Source of the DNA: Acidobacteriota bacterium | GTDB taxonomy: Bacteria; Acidobacteriota; Vicinamibacteria; Marinacidobacterales; SMYC01 | DNA length: 26,510 nucleotides | Reading direction: 5' to 3' | NCBI GenBank assembly: GCA_029263435.1 | Contig: JAJCXL010000502.1 | Location: 1 to 26,510, forward strand | Shown here: positions 6,091-13,658 of the stretch, in pieces | Numbering within the stretch: the stretch's first letter is position 1 | Layout of the letters: every line of letters starts with the position of its first letter | The notes under the pieces: model-generated | What the model saw: the letters and a program-made list of their open reading frames with translations, nothing else | Databases searched by the model: none | What the model was told of the DNA's origin: nothing | Position numbers and translations under genes: made by a program

Positions 6091-6603
6091 TCAGTCCATC
6101 TGCTCGGGGAGGACGGTTGCTTGCGCGAGCTCGCGCACGACGCGACAGACCTCAGGGAGCCGCGCCGCGACCTCGTCACTGGCGGTGAGACCCGCGCCGG
6201 TCGTGAGCGCACGGATCTCGACGATGATGACTTCGGGCGGAAGCGCGTCGAACTGCTGAGCGATGATGGGAAAGCTCTCGAGGTCGATGACACCCGTCAC
6301 CGCCTCTGCGACCCGGGTTTGGATCTCTTCAGGAGAGGGAAGCTGGCCGTGCCACGGATACCATCGGTAGCCCTGGTCCGACGACACGTTCTCCGATGCG
6401 CCCAGAAGAACCAACCGCTCGTAAGGAGGCTTTTTCTCTGACAGACGATGAACCGTCGCGATCGGGCCGCCATAGCTCAAGTCGCAAACGTCGACCTCTT
6501 TGGGCAGAGATTCTTGCTGCAGCCTCTCCGCGACCATCAATCCCGCCGACAAGTCGCTTAAGTTGAAATAGCCGACGCTTCCCACGAGCGTTCGCTTCGT
6601 CAC
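6091..6603 (-). CDS. Divergent hydrogenase maturation protease-like protein
   Basis: A 170-residue protein directly after the large subunit gene. The N-terminus (LVGSVGYFNLSDLSAGLMVAERL, given here in the 7-26 region) lines up with the GxGNxLxxDDGxG start of HycI/HyaD proteases. Next come a strand VDVCDLSYGG and a later LLGASENV, matching the family's fold. The Asn and the DD pair of the canonical motif are largely replaced, so the nickel-sensing site is not conserved. It may be a non-catalytic chaperone paralogue of the endopeptidase at 4396-4917. The start at 6603 lies six bases after the large-subunit stop. The fold assignment rests on pattern similarity only. Confidence 0.6.
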   Translation of the reverse strand: MTKRTLVGSVGYFNLSDLSAGLMVAERLQQESLPKEVDVCDLSYGGPIATVHRLSEKKPPYERLVLLGASENVSSDQGYRWYPWHGQLPSPEEIQTRVAEAVTGVIDLESFPIIAQQFDALPPEVIIVEIRALTTGAGLTASDEVAARLPEVCRVVRELAQATVLPEQMD

Positions 6604-6609
6604 GCCTTT

Positions 6610-8496
6610 CTACTCATCGACACCGCACGCGCAGGTATTGATCTCTCGCGACACGACGTGATCGCCGGCGTGAACGTGGGTCGTGCACGGCATGCACGGG
6701 TCGAAGCTTCTCAGCGTTCTCAATACGTCCACCGCTTTGAAGCTCTCCGGCGAGTCGAACTCCTCCAAGATTGGAGTCGCCATGACGGCTTCTTCATAAG
6801 GGCCGAGGTGACCCCAAACGTCTCGGGGCGAGGCGTTGATCGTGGACGGAGTGATGATCTGATAGTTCGCGACGAGGCCGCCATCGAGCTCGAGATGATG
6901 ACTGAGCCACCCACGCCCGGCTCCGGAGAAACCGACGCCCACGCGAGTGCCTCGGGTGGGAATCTCGAACGGCGTAGAGACATCGGTCTTGCCCTGCTTG
7001 AGGTAGTCGAGGCCTTTTAGCCAGTTGTTCATCGCGACGGCGTTGTTGAACAAAATTGCGTAAGCTCTGGCGCGGTTTCGCTCGAACGTGTTCCACACTT
7101 TCGGAATCTTCCACTCCATCTCGACTTCGGGTTTCTGACTCTTGGGGACTCGAAACTTGAGACTCTTTCCCGTCGCTTCCACGAAATCGTTCGTCGGCAT
7201 TTTTTGCGCGGCGGCCGTCGTCCACAGTCGGGTATAAGCTCCGGCTTCGAAAGATTGGCGATCCCATCGGGGCGCACAGGACCAGGAATATTTCTCCTTC
7301 CAGTTCTGTCCGGTGGGCTTGGGTTTGGTCTCCTTGTTCCACGGGTGGTACGGGCTGAGCGGGTTGCCGCTCGGGTCACTTGCAAAACGCTTGCCCTCCC
7401 ACTCGTCGTAGAAGGAGTGCTCGACGAACTCCTCGATCCCGGCATTGATCGCGGTGAGCTTGGTCGTGACGAGCTCCCCGTTCATGATGACGCCCGGGGT
7501 GGACCACCTCTTTTCACCCCATGAGTCGCAGTTCTCGTAGGAGGCGTCATAGGCTTCCGGATCGTCCCAGAGCCCGAGATCCGCCATGTGGATCGGGCGC
7601 TCACCGCACTTCTTATAGAGGGGATTCAGCTCGTAGAAAAACTCCGTGATGTCGTCCCAGATCGCGGCCACTTTCTTCGAGTAGTCGAAAAGCTGCTGGA
7701 GCCTGGTGTAGTACTCGTTGAACGCTTGGAGGCTCACGAGCGTGCTGACCCCACCGGGGACGATCGTCTCCGGATGTGGATACTTGCCGCCGAGCACGAC
7801 ATAGGCCTCGCGGGCGAGGCGGGTCATGGCGAGAGCTTCGACGTATAACTTTCCGGATAGCGGGTTCAGGTCGGTCATGATCTCTGCCATCGTGCGGTAG
7901 CCGTGAAGATCTCGCCCTCTCGCGTCGTAGGTCTTGGCCTTTGCCCAGGCCGACGGGTTGGTTTGCTCTACGACGAGCTGGGAGTAGTCGGGCCCGGCGA
8001 GGAGAAACAAATGGAGCGGATGATCGTAGTTGAACTCCATCGCGAGCATGAGGTTGCGAATGACGATGCCCAGTGGAGGGGGCACCACTCCGAGGGCCAT
8101 CTCGATGGCTTTGACGGCGGCGATCGAATGGACGCCGCCACACACGCCGCAAGCGCGGCTAGTAATGAAGACGGCGTCGCGCGGGTCGCGTCCGTTCATG
8201 ATGATCTCGTAACCGCGAAACAAGGTCGCCATCGAGTTCGCATTGAGCATCTTGCGCTCTTTGAGATCCGCGACCGCGTGGAACGCCAGAGCACCCGCGA
8301 CCCGGGTGACCGGATCGAAGTCCACATCCTTGACGAAACCATTTCGCGCGAGAAGCTCTTTGATCGCTTTGTCCGACAGAGGCTTCGGCCCCACGATATC
8401 GGGCGTGCCGGCCAAGGCGAAGGCTCTCGTCGCTTCTTCCCGAAGGGTCATGCGGCCTTGGGCATCGATGTCGATCGGCAGATTTTTGAAGCACAT
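6610..8496 (-). CDS. [NiFe]-hydrogenase large (catalytic) subunit, group 1h/1l-like
   Basis: A 628-residue subunit that holds the NiFe(CN)2CO centre and splits H2. The N-terminal ligand motif is SRACGVCGGVHS (113-124; Cys116 and Cys119) and the C-terminal one DPCMPCTTH (599-607; Cys601 and Cys604). It is followed by a 21-residue tail with two more Cys that the endopeptidase would remove after His607. The segment DPVTRVAGAL (61-70) replaces the RIEGH form of classical group 1 enzymes, which fits the actinobacterial-type (1h) and related 1l lineages. The overall length, longer than typical group 1 large subunits, also fits. The gene begins one base after the last mini-membrane-protein gene. The exact subgroup needs a tree; group 1l is favoured by the membrane-protein genes inserted between the two structural genes. 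Confidence 0.95.
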   Translation of the reverse strand: MCFKNLPIDIDAQGRMTLREEATRAFALAGTPDIVGPKPLSDKAIKELLARNGFVKDVDFDPVTRVAGALAFHAVADLKERKMLNANSMATLFRGYEIIMNGRDPRDAVFITSRACGVCGGVHSIAAVKAIEMALGVVPPPLGIVIRNLMLAMEFNYDHPLHLFLLAGPDYSQLVVEQTNPSAWAKAKTYDARGRDLHGYRTMAEIMTDLNPLSGKLYVEALAMTRLAREAYVVLGGKYPHPETIVPGGVSTLVSLQAFNEYYTRLQQLFDYSKKVAAIWDDITEFFYELNPLYKKCGERPIHMADLGLWDDPEAYDASYENCDSWGEKRWSTPGVIMNGELVTTKLTAINAGIEEFVEHSFYDEWEGKRFASDPSGNPLSPYHPWNKETKPKPTGQNWKEKYSWSCAPRWDRQSFEAGAYTRLWTTAAAQKMPTNDFVEATGKSLKFRVPKSQKPEVEMEWKIPKVWNTFERNRARAYAILFNNAVAMNNWLKGLDYLKQGKTDVSTPFEIPTRGTRVGVGFSGAGRGWLSHHLELDGGLVANYQIITPSTINASPRDVWGHLGPYEEAVMATPILEEFDSPESFKAVDVLRTLRSFDPCMPCTTHVHAGDHVVSREINTCACGVDE

Positions 8497-8497
8497 G

Positions 8498-8782
8498 TCA
8501 GTTCGATCCTTTTTGGCCGAGTGCGTCAGCCGTGCGTTCCAGGTTTTTGTCGACGTGCTCGAACTCGCCGCTCAAGGCTGAAAGAGCTCCGGCGATGGTT
8601 GTGATGCGCTCTTTCAGCGGCTTCGCGTTGTCGCGCACGCGGATGAGGCCGGCGGCGAGCTTATCCAGGTGCTGGCTCGCCCGGAGAAGATAAAACGCGA
8701 CGCCGCTGAGATAAGTGGCGAGCACCACGACGATGGCTGCGGTAAGAACGAGCGTCCAGAGAGTGAGGGTTTCAGTCGTCAT
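8498..8782 (-). CDS. Single-TM mini-protein 5 (hydrogenase membrane anchor candidate)
   Basis: A 94-residue protein with one N-terminal TM helix (about residues 8-32, LWTLVLTAAIVVVLATYLSG). It is followed by a long amphipathic, coiled-coil-like helix (SQHLDKLAAGLIRVRDNAKPL onward, cited in part). The ATG at 8782 lies two bases after the previous mini-gene's stop, and the gene ends one base before the large subunit. The layout resembles DUF948-type proteins, but no family is certain. It most resembles mini-protein 3 in its helical part. A membrane-tethering role for the hydrogenase is inferred from position. Confidence 0.75.
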   Translation of the reverse strand: MTTETLTLWTLVLTAAIVVVLATYLSGVAFYLLRASQHLDKLAAGLIRVRDNAKPLKERITTIAGALSALSGEFEHVDKNLERTADALGQKGSN

Positions 8783-8784
8783 GT

Positions 8785-9078
8785 CTACGAGTCCTTCGCG
8801 GACGTCACCGCGGTCGCGATATCGGCTGTGCGCGCCTTCACACTTTGCGTGGTGGTCAGTAGCTTCGTCGCCGTCGTTATCGTCGCCGATAGAGCCGCCA
8901 CCGCTTCGGTGTTCGACGCGATGCCGGCTCCGGCGGTGAGCGCTTCTTCGAGGTTGCGCTCGATGTTGCGAGCGGCGGTCAACGTACGATGTAGCAAGAC
9001 GATCGCGAGCGGTACTACGACGAAGCTCACCACGCCCAACGTGACGGCCCAAATCCAAAGTGCGGCTTCCGGGATCAT
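8785..9078 (-). CDS. Single-TM mini-protein 4
   Basis: A 97-residue protein with a hydrophobic segment at about residues 6-29 (ALWIWAVTLGVVSFVVVPLA). It is followed by an alanine/threonine-rich helix (TAARNIERNLEEALTAGAG, then ALSATITTATKLL) reminiscent of the helical signalling region of methyl-accepting proteins. The start overlaps the stop of mini-protein 3 as ATGA. It has no Cys or His cluster, so it is unlikely to carry a cofactor. Confidence 0.75.
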   Translation of the reverse strand: MIPEAALWIWAVTLGVVSFVVVPLAIVLLHRTLTAARNIERNLEEALTAGAGIASNTEAVAALSATITTATKLLTTTQSVKARTADIATAVTSAKDS

Positions 9079-9365
9079 TTTTCACCTCCGGTGAGGTTGC
9101 CGACGACGGTCTCGAGCTCTTGATCGACTGCGGCGAGCCCGTCGCCCAGCGACGCGAGCCCTGCATTGAGCTTCGTCACTTGCGGTGCGAGGTGCCCGGT
9201 CTCGGTCTCGATGGCGCGCAGCCCGAAGCGGATCTTCGCGAGAAAGCTCGTCGGGGATCCTCCGATCGCGTCGAGCTCTCGATGGATGAGGATGAGGTAG
9301 ACGGCGACCACCAACAGCAGGGCCACGGCTGCCAAACAGCTCAGAAGAGTCAGCAGCGTGATCAT
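9075..9365 (-). CDS. Single-TM mini-protein 3
   Basis: A 96-residue protein. An N-terminal TM helix occupies about residues 2-25 (LLTLLSCLAAVALLLVVAVY), then comes a helical tail with heptad-like spacing (HLAPQVTKLNAGLASLGDGL, then ELETVVGNL). Its ATG overlaps the stop of mini-protein 2, and its stop overlaps the start of mini-protein 4, both as ATGA, so all are translated as one coupled series. The function is unknown; being between the hydrogenase structural genes points to a subunit or anchor. Confidence 0.75.
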   Translation of the reverse strand: MITLLTLLSCLAAVALLLVVAVYLILIHRELDAIGGSPTSFLAKIRFGLRAIETETGHLAPQVTKLNAGLASLGDGLAAVDQELETVVGNLTGGEK

Positions 9366-9658
9366 GACGATTGGGTAGCCTTTCTGATGCGCTGAGCGGC
9401 GGAAGCGATGCTCCCCGCCGAGTCTAGCAGCGCCCCGGCCAAGTGATTCGTCCGTTTGAGGTGAGCGATATTGACGGTGTTTCCGGCGATGCGTTTTCCG
9501 CCCGTCCAAATGTCGGACACGCTGGTGAGAATCCGGCGCGCGGTCATCAGAATCATTTGCAGGAGTGCTATCACGACGAGCAGCACGACCGCACCGAGCA
9601 CGAGCGCGACGATCCAACGTTGTTCGGAGACTGGGGAAAGTGTCCATAAAGTGAACAT
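9362..9658 (-). CDS. Single-TM mini-protein 2
   Basis: A 98-residue protein with a TM helix at about residues 16-40 (WIVALVLGAVVLLVVIALLQ), then ARRILTSVSDIWTGGKRIAGN and a helix ending SIASAAQRIRKATQSS. The chosen ATG at 9658 is preceded by a GGAAGG ribosome-binding site; an in-frame TTG one codon earlier is less likely. The sequence just after the TM (LMTARRILTSVSDIW) resembles that of mini-protein 1 (LMVARKIASLAATAL), suggesting the two arose by duplication. Confidence 0.75.
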   Translation of the reverse strand: MFTLWTLSPVSEQRWIVALVLGAVVLLVVIALLQMILMTARRILTSVSDIWTGGKRIAGNTVNIAHLKRTNHLAGALLDSAGSIASAAQRIRKATQSS

Positions 9659-9673
9659 CAAAGGTTTCCTTCC

Positions 9674-9949
9674 TCAACCGAGCCGGTCGGCGATCGTGTG
9701 GACTCGCTGATCGACGGATTGCACCGTACGGGCGATACCCTCGGTGATTCGGTTGGCATCGCCAAGGGACCAGATGGGCTGGGTCGCGGACTCGATCTCA
9801 GCCGCCACGCTGAGCGCGGTCGCGGCGAGGCTCGCGATCTTTCGCGCCACCATCAGAATCGTGATGAGGAGCACGGCCACCGCGAGGACGACCACGGCGC
9901 CGAGGATGAACCCCAGCCGCCACTGTGCAAGAACGTCGGTCTCGGTCAT
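9674..9949 (-). CDS. Single-TM mini-protein 1
   Basis: A 91-residue protein that follows the small subunit, overlapping its stop as ATGA (start 9949). A TM helix occupies about residues 13-36 (FILGAVVVLAVAVLLITILM), followed by a helical tail (ARKIASLAATALSVAAEIES, later ITEGIARTVQSVDQRVHTIA). The family is not recognised. It is the first of five consecutive single-TM proteins separating the hydrogenase small and large subunit genes. Confidence 0.75.
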   Translation of the reverse strand: MTETDVLAQWRLGFILGAVVVLAVAVLLITILMVARKIASLAATALSVAAEIESATQPIWSLGDANRITEGIARTVQSVDQRVHTIADRLG

Positions 9950-11193
9950 CGGTTGTCTTCTCCGGTCTTGTCGACATGCGAGCCGGGCTTGGAAGTGCCG
10001 AGGAACTGATACTTCTCGTAGACTTCGTGAACGAGTCGTTTCGCGAAACTCGGCTTGTCCACGTTCCCCCAACCACTGGGGACGTGATCGTCCCACCTCG
10101 TCGTTCGGTTCTGAAATTGCTGGGTGAGACGCCGGAGAGTGCGGATGAACGTGCCGGTCACTCGAGACAAGTTGGTCGAGACGAGCGAACCAGGCGGCAT
10201 CTTGTAAAACGGTGCGAATCGGTCTGGGAATCCCGGCATGGTGCAGCCGATACAGATCCCTCCCGTGTTCATGCACCCACCCATGCCGTTGATGGCGCCG
10301 CGCTGGGTGATGTTGCATTGAACGACCGGACCCCAACAGCCCACCTCGACGAGACACTCCTTGTCCCCGTAGCTCTCGGCAAAGAGTCCTTCTTCGTAGA
10401 AGCCGGCGCGGCCGCAGCGCTGGTGTACGGTCTCTTGGAAAAGCCACGCGGGGCGTCCGAGCTCGTCGAACTCAGGCAGCGGGCCCAATCCTTGTAAAAA
10501 CAAGAGGACCGCGGCAACGGTCTCGGTAAAGTTGTCGCCGACGGGGGAGCAGCCCGGGATGTTCACCACCGGAAGCCCCAGATCGCTTCGATAGTTCTGG
10601 CCGAGAAAATCCATGACGCCCATAGCTCCGGTTGGATTGCCGGCCGCCGCTGGGACGCCTCCCCATGTCGCGCAGGTGCCGATCGCTATCGTCGCCGCCG
10701 CGTTAGGTGCGAGGCGCGAAAGCCAGCTCGCGGTCGGGATGGGTTTCGATTGTCCGTTGGGAAGCTTCTCCGCGCCGAGCGCCGACCAGTAGCCTCCGTG
10801 TTTCTCCGCCAATCTCTCATCGGCGACGGAGCCCTCGAAGATGACCACATAAGGAGCGCCAAGCTCGCCTCTTTCGGCCATCCGATAGTTCTCGACGAAG
10901 GCATCTCCCGCCTCCACCGACAGCACTGGATGATGAAGCACCACCCGTGGCACCCCTGGAATCGTTCCCGCCATCAACATTTCCGCCGAGGGACTGGTGG
11001 CTCCGACGACACAGATCGAGCAGCCGTCGCAGCTCATCCCGGCCAGCCAGAATGCATGGACGACGTCGTAGGGCCCGAGGTTTAGCTTCTCCGACTTTGC
11101 CTCTTGCAGCCGGGCTTCTCGAAGGGCAGCAGGCGCCGCCCAGCTGTCGGGATCCATGTTCGACGCAACGTTTCCGTTCGCGATTTCTGCCAT
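9946..11193 (-). CDS. [NiFe]-hydrogenase small subunit, group 1h/1l-like, no Tat signal
   Basis: A 415-residue electron-transfer subunit with three predicted FeS clusters. Proximal-cluster region: WLAGMSCDGCSI (Cys55, Asp56, Cys58), GTCATWGG (Cys174) and IPGCSP (Cys215). Distal and medial region: His257, Cys260, Cys280, Cys286, then Cys293, Cys307, Cys314 and Cys317. The CDGC form is typical of actinobacterial-type hydrogenases, where an Asp is reported to replace one Cys ligand of the proximal cluster. There is no twin-arginine signal and no C-terminal TM helix, so the enzyme should sit on the cytoplasmic side. The residues after the clusters (about 330-415) form an extra C-terminal extension. 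The start at 11193 has an AGAGGAG site seven bases upstream and is 25 bases after hypE. Confidence 0.95.
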   Translation of the reverse strand: MAEIANGNVASNMDPDSWAAPAALREARLQEAKSEKLNLGPYDVVHAFWLAGMSCDGCSICVVGATSPSAEMLMAGTIPGVPRVVLHHPVLSVEAGDAFVENYRMAERGELGAPYVVIFEGSVADERLAEKHGGYWSALGAEKLPNGQSKPIPTASWLSRLAPNAAATIAIGTCATWGGVPAAAGNPTGAMGVMDFLGQNYRSDLGLPVVNIPGCSPVGDNFTETVAAVLLFLQGLGPLPEFDELGRPAWLFQETVHQRCGRAGFYEEGLFAESYGDKECLVEVGCWGPVVQCNITQRGAINGMGGCMNTGGICIGCTMPGFPDRFAPFYKMPPGSLVSTNLSRVTGTFIRTLRRLTQQFQNRTTRWDDHVPSGWGNVDKPSFAKRLVHEVYEKYQFLGTSKPGSHVDKTGEDNR

Positions 11194-11218
11194 CTTGTGG
11201 CTCCTCTCGAAAAACGCT

Positions 11219-12289
11219 TCAGCAAATCCTGGGGAGCTGTTCCCCCGAGATCATCGTGACGACGCGCTCTCCGCCGACCGCCGAGCGCATCAAGACCATT
11301 GTTGGGTGGTCCGCGACGGCCTCTCCGACGATCGCGGCGTCTGCCCCGAGCGGGTGCTGTCGCATGGCGTCGAGTACGTCTTCCGCGCTTTCGGCGGGCA
11401 CGGCCGCGACGAGCTTTCCTTCATTTGCGACGTAGAGCGGATCCAGACCGAGGATCTCGCAAGCCGCGCGCACTTCGCGCTTCAGCGGGATGGCACTCTC
11501 TTCGAGCACCAAGCCGACTTGAGAGCTTCGTGCCAGCTCATGAAGCACGCTCGACAGCCCGCCTCGGGTCAGATCCCTCATAACGCGAACGGGAGCACCG
11601 GTCGCGAGAACCTTCTCCGTCAGTCCGGACAACGGCGCGCTATCGCTTTCGATGGTGGTCTCGAACTCGAGGCCTTCTCTCACCGATAGAATGGCGATGC
11701 CGTGGTCGCCGAGGGTCCCGGAGACGATGAGCTTGTCTCCGGAACGAACGCTCGCAATGGAGAGGGTCCGGTCCTTGGCCACCAGGCCGACGCCCGAAGT
11801 GTTGATGAATATCTGGTCCCCTTTGCCGCGCTCGACGACTTTGGTGTCACCGGTTACGAGACGCACGTCCGCGTCCCGACACGCTTCGCCCATCGAGCGC
11901 AGCACCCGCTCGAGTGTCTCGATCGGGAGTCCTTCTTCGAGGATGAGCCCGGCGCTCAAGGCGAGAGGGCGCGCCCCGCCCACAGCGAGATCGTTGACCG
12001 TTCCATGCACCGCGAGCTTGCCAATATCTCCGCCCGGAAAAAACAGCGGCTGAACCACGTAAGAATCCGTCGTGAACGCGAGTCGGCTGTCACTTTGCGG
12101 CAGGCTGAGCGTCGCTTGATCTTCCAAAGCCGCCAGGATGTCATTGTCGAAAGTCGGCACGATGATGCGATGGATCAAGTCTTCCATGAGCTGTCCGCCA
12201 GCTCCGTGGCCCATCGTGATCTCGGGATAACGCGACTTGGGAATAGGACAGCTACCCGCGAGCTCCGGACCAGTGAGCGGTTGGCTCAC
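11219..12289 (-). CDS. hypE: Hydrogenase expression/formation protein HypE
   Basis: A 356-residue AIR-synthase-like enzyme that dehydrates the carbamoyl group on its C-terminal Cys to a thiocyanate and, with HypC/HypD, donates CN to the active-site iron. The ATP-binding motif GHGAGGQLMEDLI starts near residue 27. The protein ends in PRIC, the invariant HypE C-terminus with the modified Cys. The start is GTG at 12289, overlapping the hypD stop as GTGA. The frame is open to 12583 but would overlap most of hypD's end, and MSQPLTGPEL fits the family length of about 340-360. Confidence 0.96.
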   Translation of the reverse strand: MSQPLTGPELAGSCPIPKSRYPEITMGHGAGGQLMEDLIHRIIVPTFDNDILAALEDQATLSLPQSDSRLAFTTDSYVVQPLFFPGGDIGKLAVHGTVNDLAVGGARPLALSAGLILEEGLPIETLERVLRSMGEACRDADVRLVTGDTKVVERGKGDQIFINTSGVGLVAKDRTLSIASVRSGDKLIVSGTLGDHGIAILSVREGLEFETTIESDSAPLSGLTEKVLATGAPVRVMRDLTRGGLSSVLHELARSSQVGLVLEESAIPLKREVRAACEILGLDPLYVANEGKLVAAVPAESAEDVLDAMRQHPLGADAAIVGEAVADHPTMVLMRSAVGGERVVTMISGEQLPRIC

Positions 12290-13401
12290 CGTGCGACCTC
12301 CGTCGTCGCGGCTTCGAGGTGCCGTCCATAGGCGTAATAGGCGGCACAGGCGCCTTCGGATGAGACCATCGTCGCGCCGAGTGGCGTTTGCGGCGTGCAC
12401 GCCGTACTGAACGCCGGGCAGTCGAGGGGTTTTTTCACCCCTTGTAGAATCTCGCCGCTGATACAAATCGGAGATTCTCGGGTCTCGACTGTCTCGACGT
12501 CGAAGCGGCTGGCGGCATCGAACGCGCGGTAGCTCTCCGAGAGCCGGTAGCCGCTCGCCGGGATTGTCCCTATTCCCCGCCACTTCCGGTCGCAGACGTC
12601 GAAGACTTCGGCGAGAAGATCGCGCGCGTGCGGATTGCCCTCCCGGCTCACGACTCGCCGGTACGGCGTTCGAACCTTGGCTTCACCGGCTTCGAGCTGC
12701 TCGACCGTACGTAGGATGCCCTCGAGCATGTCGACCGGCTCGAAGCCGGTGATCTCGATAGGCACGCCGTAGCGCTCCGCAAGGGGCTCGTACTCTTCGG
12801 TACCCATCACGGTACAGACGTGGCCCGGCCCGAGAAAACCGTCCACCCGATTCGCGGGCGACTGAAGCAGAAACTCGATGGCGGGGGGCACGAGCACGTG
12901 AGAGGCGAGGATGCTGAAGTTGTCGAGACCGCGGCGACGGGCTTGCTTCACCGCCATCGCGTTGGCCGGGGCGGTGGTCTCGAATCCCACCGCGAAGAAC
13001 ACGATGTCGCGGTAAGGGTGTTTGGCGGCGAGCTCGACCGCGTCTAACGGTGAGTAGACGACGCGAACGTCGGCGCCTCGTGCTTTGAGCTCGAGGAGGT
13101 CACCCTGAGAGCCCGGCACGCGCAGCATGTCACCGAACGAGGTAAAGATGACCTCGGGACGGGACGCGATCGAATGCGCGCGGTCGATGACCTCGAGGGA
13201 CGTCACGCATACCGGGCATCCCGGCCCATGAACCAGCTCGAGCGCCTTCGGGAGCAACCGATCGATCCCGAACTTCACGATCGTGTGTGTCTGTCCGCCG
13301 CAGATCTCCATGAGGGTCCAAGGTCGCGTCATCGCTCGTTCGATGCCCTGGACCAGCTTGCGAGCAGCGACGGGGTCGCGGTATTCGTCCAGATATCTCA
13401 T
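12286..13401 (-). CDS. hypD: Hydrogenase expression/formation protein HypD
   Basis: A 371-residue FeS scaffold protein on which the Fe(CN)2CO unit is assembled with HypC. Conserved motifs are present: EICGGQTHTI near residue 33 (Cys at the Fe site), HGPGCPVCVTS near 59, GFETTAPA near 140, and the C-terminal [4Fe-4S] cysteines (CISGEILQG, then LDCPAFSTAC, then GACAAYY). Length is as expected. The start at 13401 overlaps the hypC stop by four bases, and the stop overlaps hypE, giving strict stoichiometric coupling. Confidence 0.97.
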   Translation of the reverse strand: MRYLDEYRDPVAARKLVQGIERAMTRPWTLMEICGGQTHTIVKFGIDRLLPKALELVHGPGCPVCVTSLEVIDRAHSIASRPEVIFTSFGDMLRVPGSQGDLLELKARGADVRVVYSPLDAVELAAKHPYRDIVFFAVGFETTAPANAMAVKQARRRGLDNFSILASHVLVPPAIEFLLQSPANRVDGFLGPGHVCTVMGTEEYEPLAERYGVPIEITGFEPVDMLEGILRTVEQLEAGEAKVRTPYRRVVSREGNPHARDLLAEVFDVCDRKWRGIGTIPASGYRLSESYRAFDAASRFDVETVETRESPICISGEILQGVKKPLDCPAFSTACTPQTPLGATMVSSEGACAAYYAYGRHLEAATTEVAR

Positions 13402-13655
13402 GAGCCGGGATCCTCGAGCTTCAACTCCGCGATCTCTCCCATGCTGTCGAGCAGCTCGAACACCTCGCGCGCGTACTGTTCGTCGATGCGTGACAGCGCA
13501 AATCCGACGTGCACGAGCACATACTCGCCCGGCTCGACCTCGGGAACGTGGTCGAGGCAGATCTTCTTGACCACTCCATCGAAGCTCACTTTTCCCATGA
13601 GGATGTCGTGCTCACGAAAGGTATCGATGACTTTTCCGGGAACTCCGAGACACAT
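13398..13655 (-). CDS. hypC: Hydrogenase assembly chaperone HypC
   Basis: An 85-residue chaperone with the invariant N-terminus MCLGVPGKV; Cys2 is the residue that carries the Fe(CN)2CO unit from HypD to the large subunit. VEPGEYVLVHVGFALSRIDE is the conserved OB-fold segment. The start at 13655 is three bases after the hypF stop. Only one HypC/HupF/HybG paralogue is present here, consistent with one dedicated hydrogenase. Confidence 0.97.
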   Translation of the reverse strand: MCLGVPGKVIDTFREHDILMGKVSFDGVVKKICLDHVPEVEPGEYVLVHVGFALSRIDEQYAREVFELLDSMGEIAELKLEDPGS

Positions 13656-13658
13656 GAC

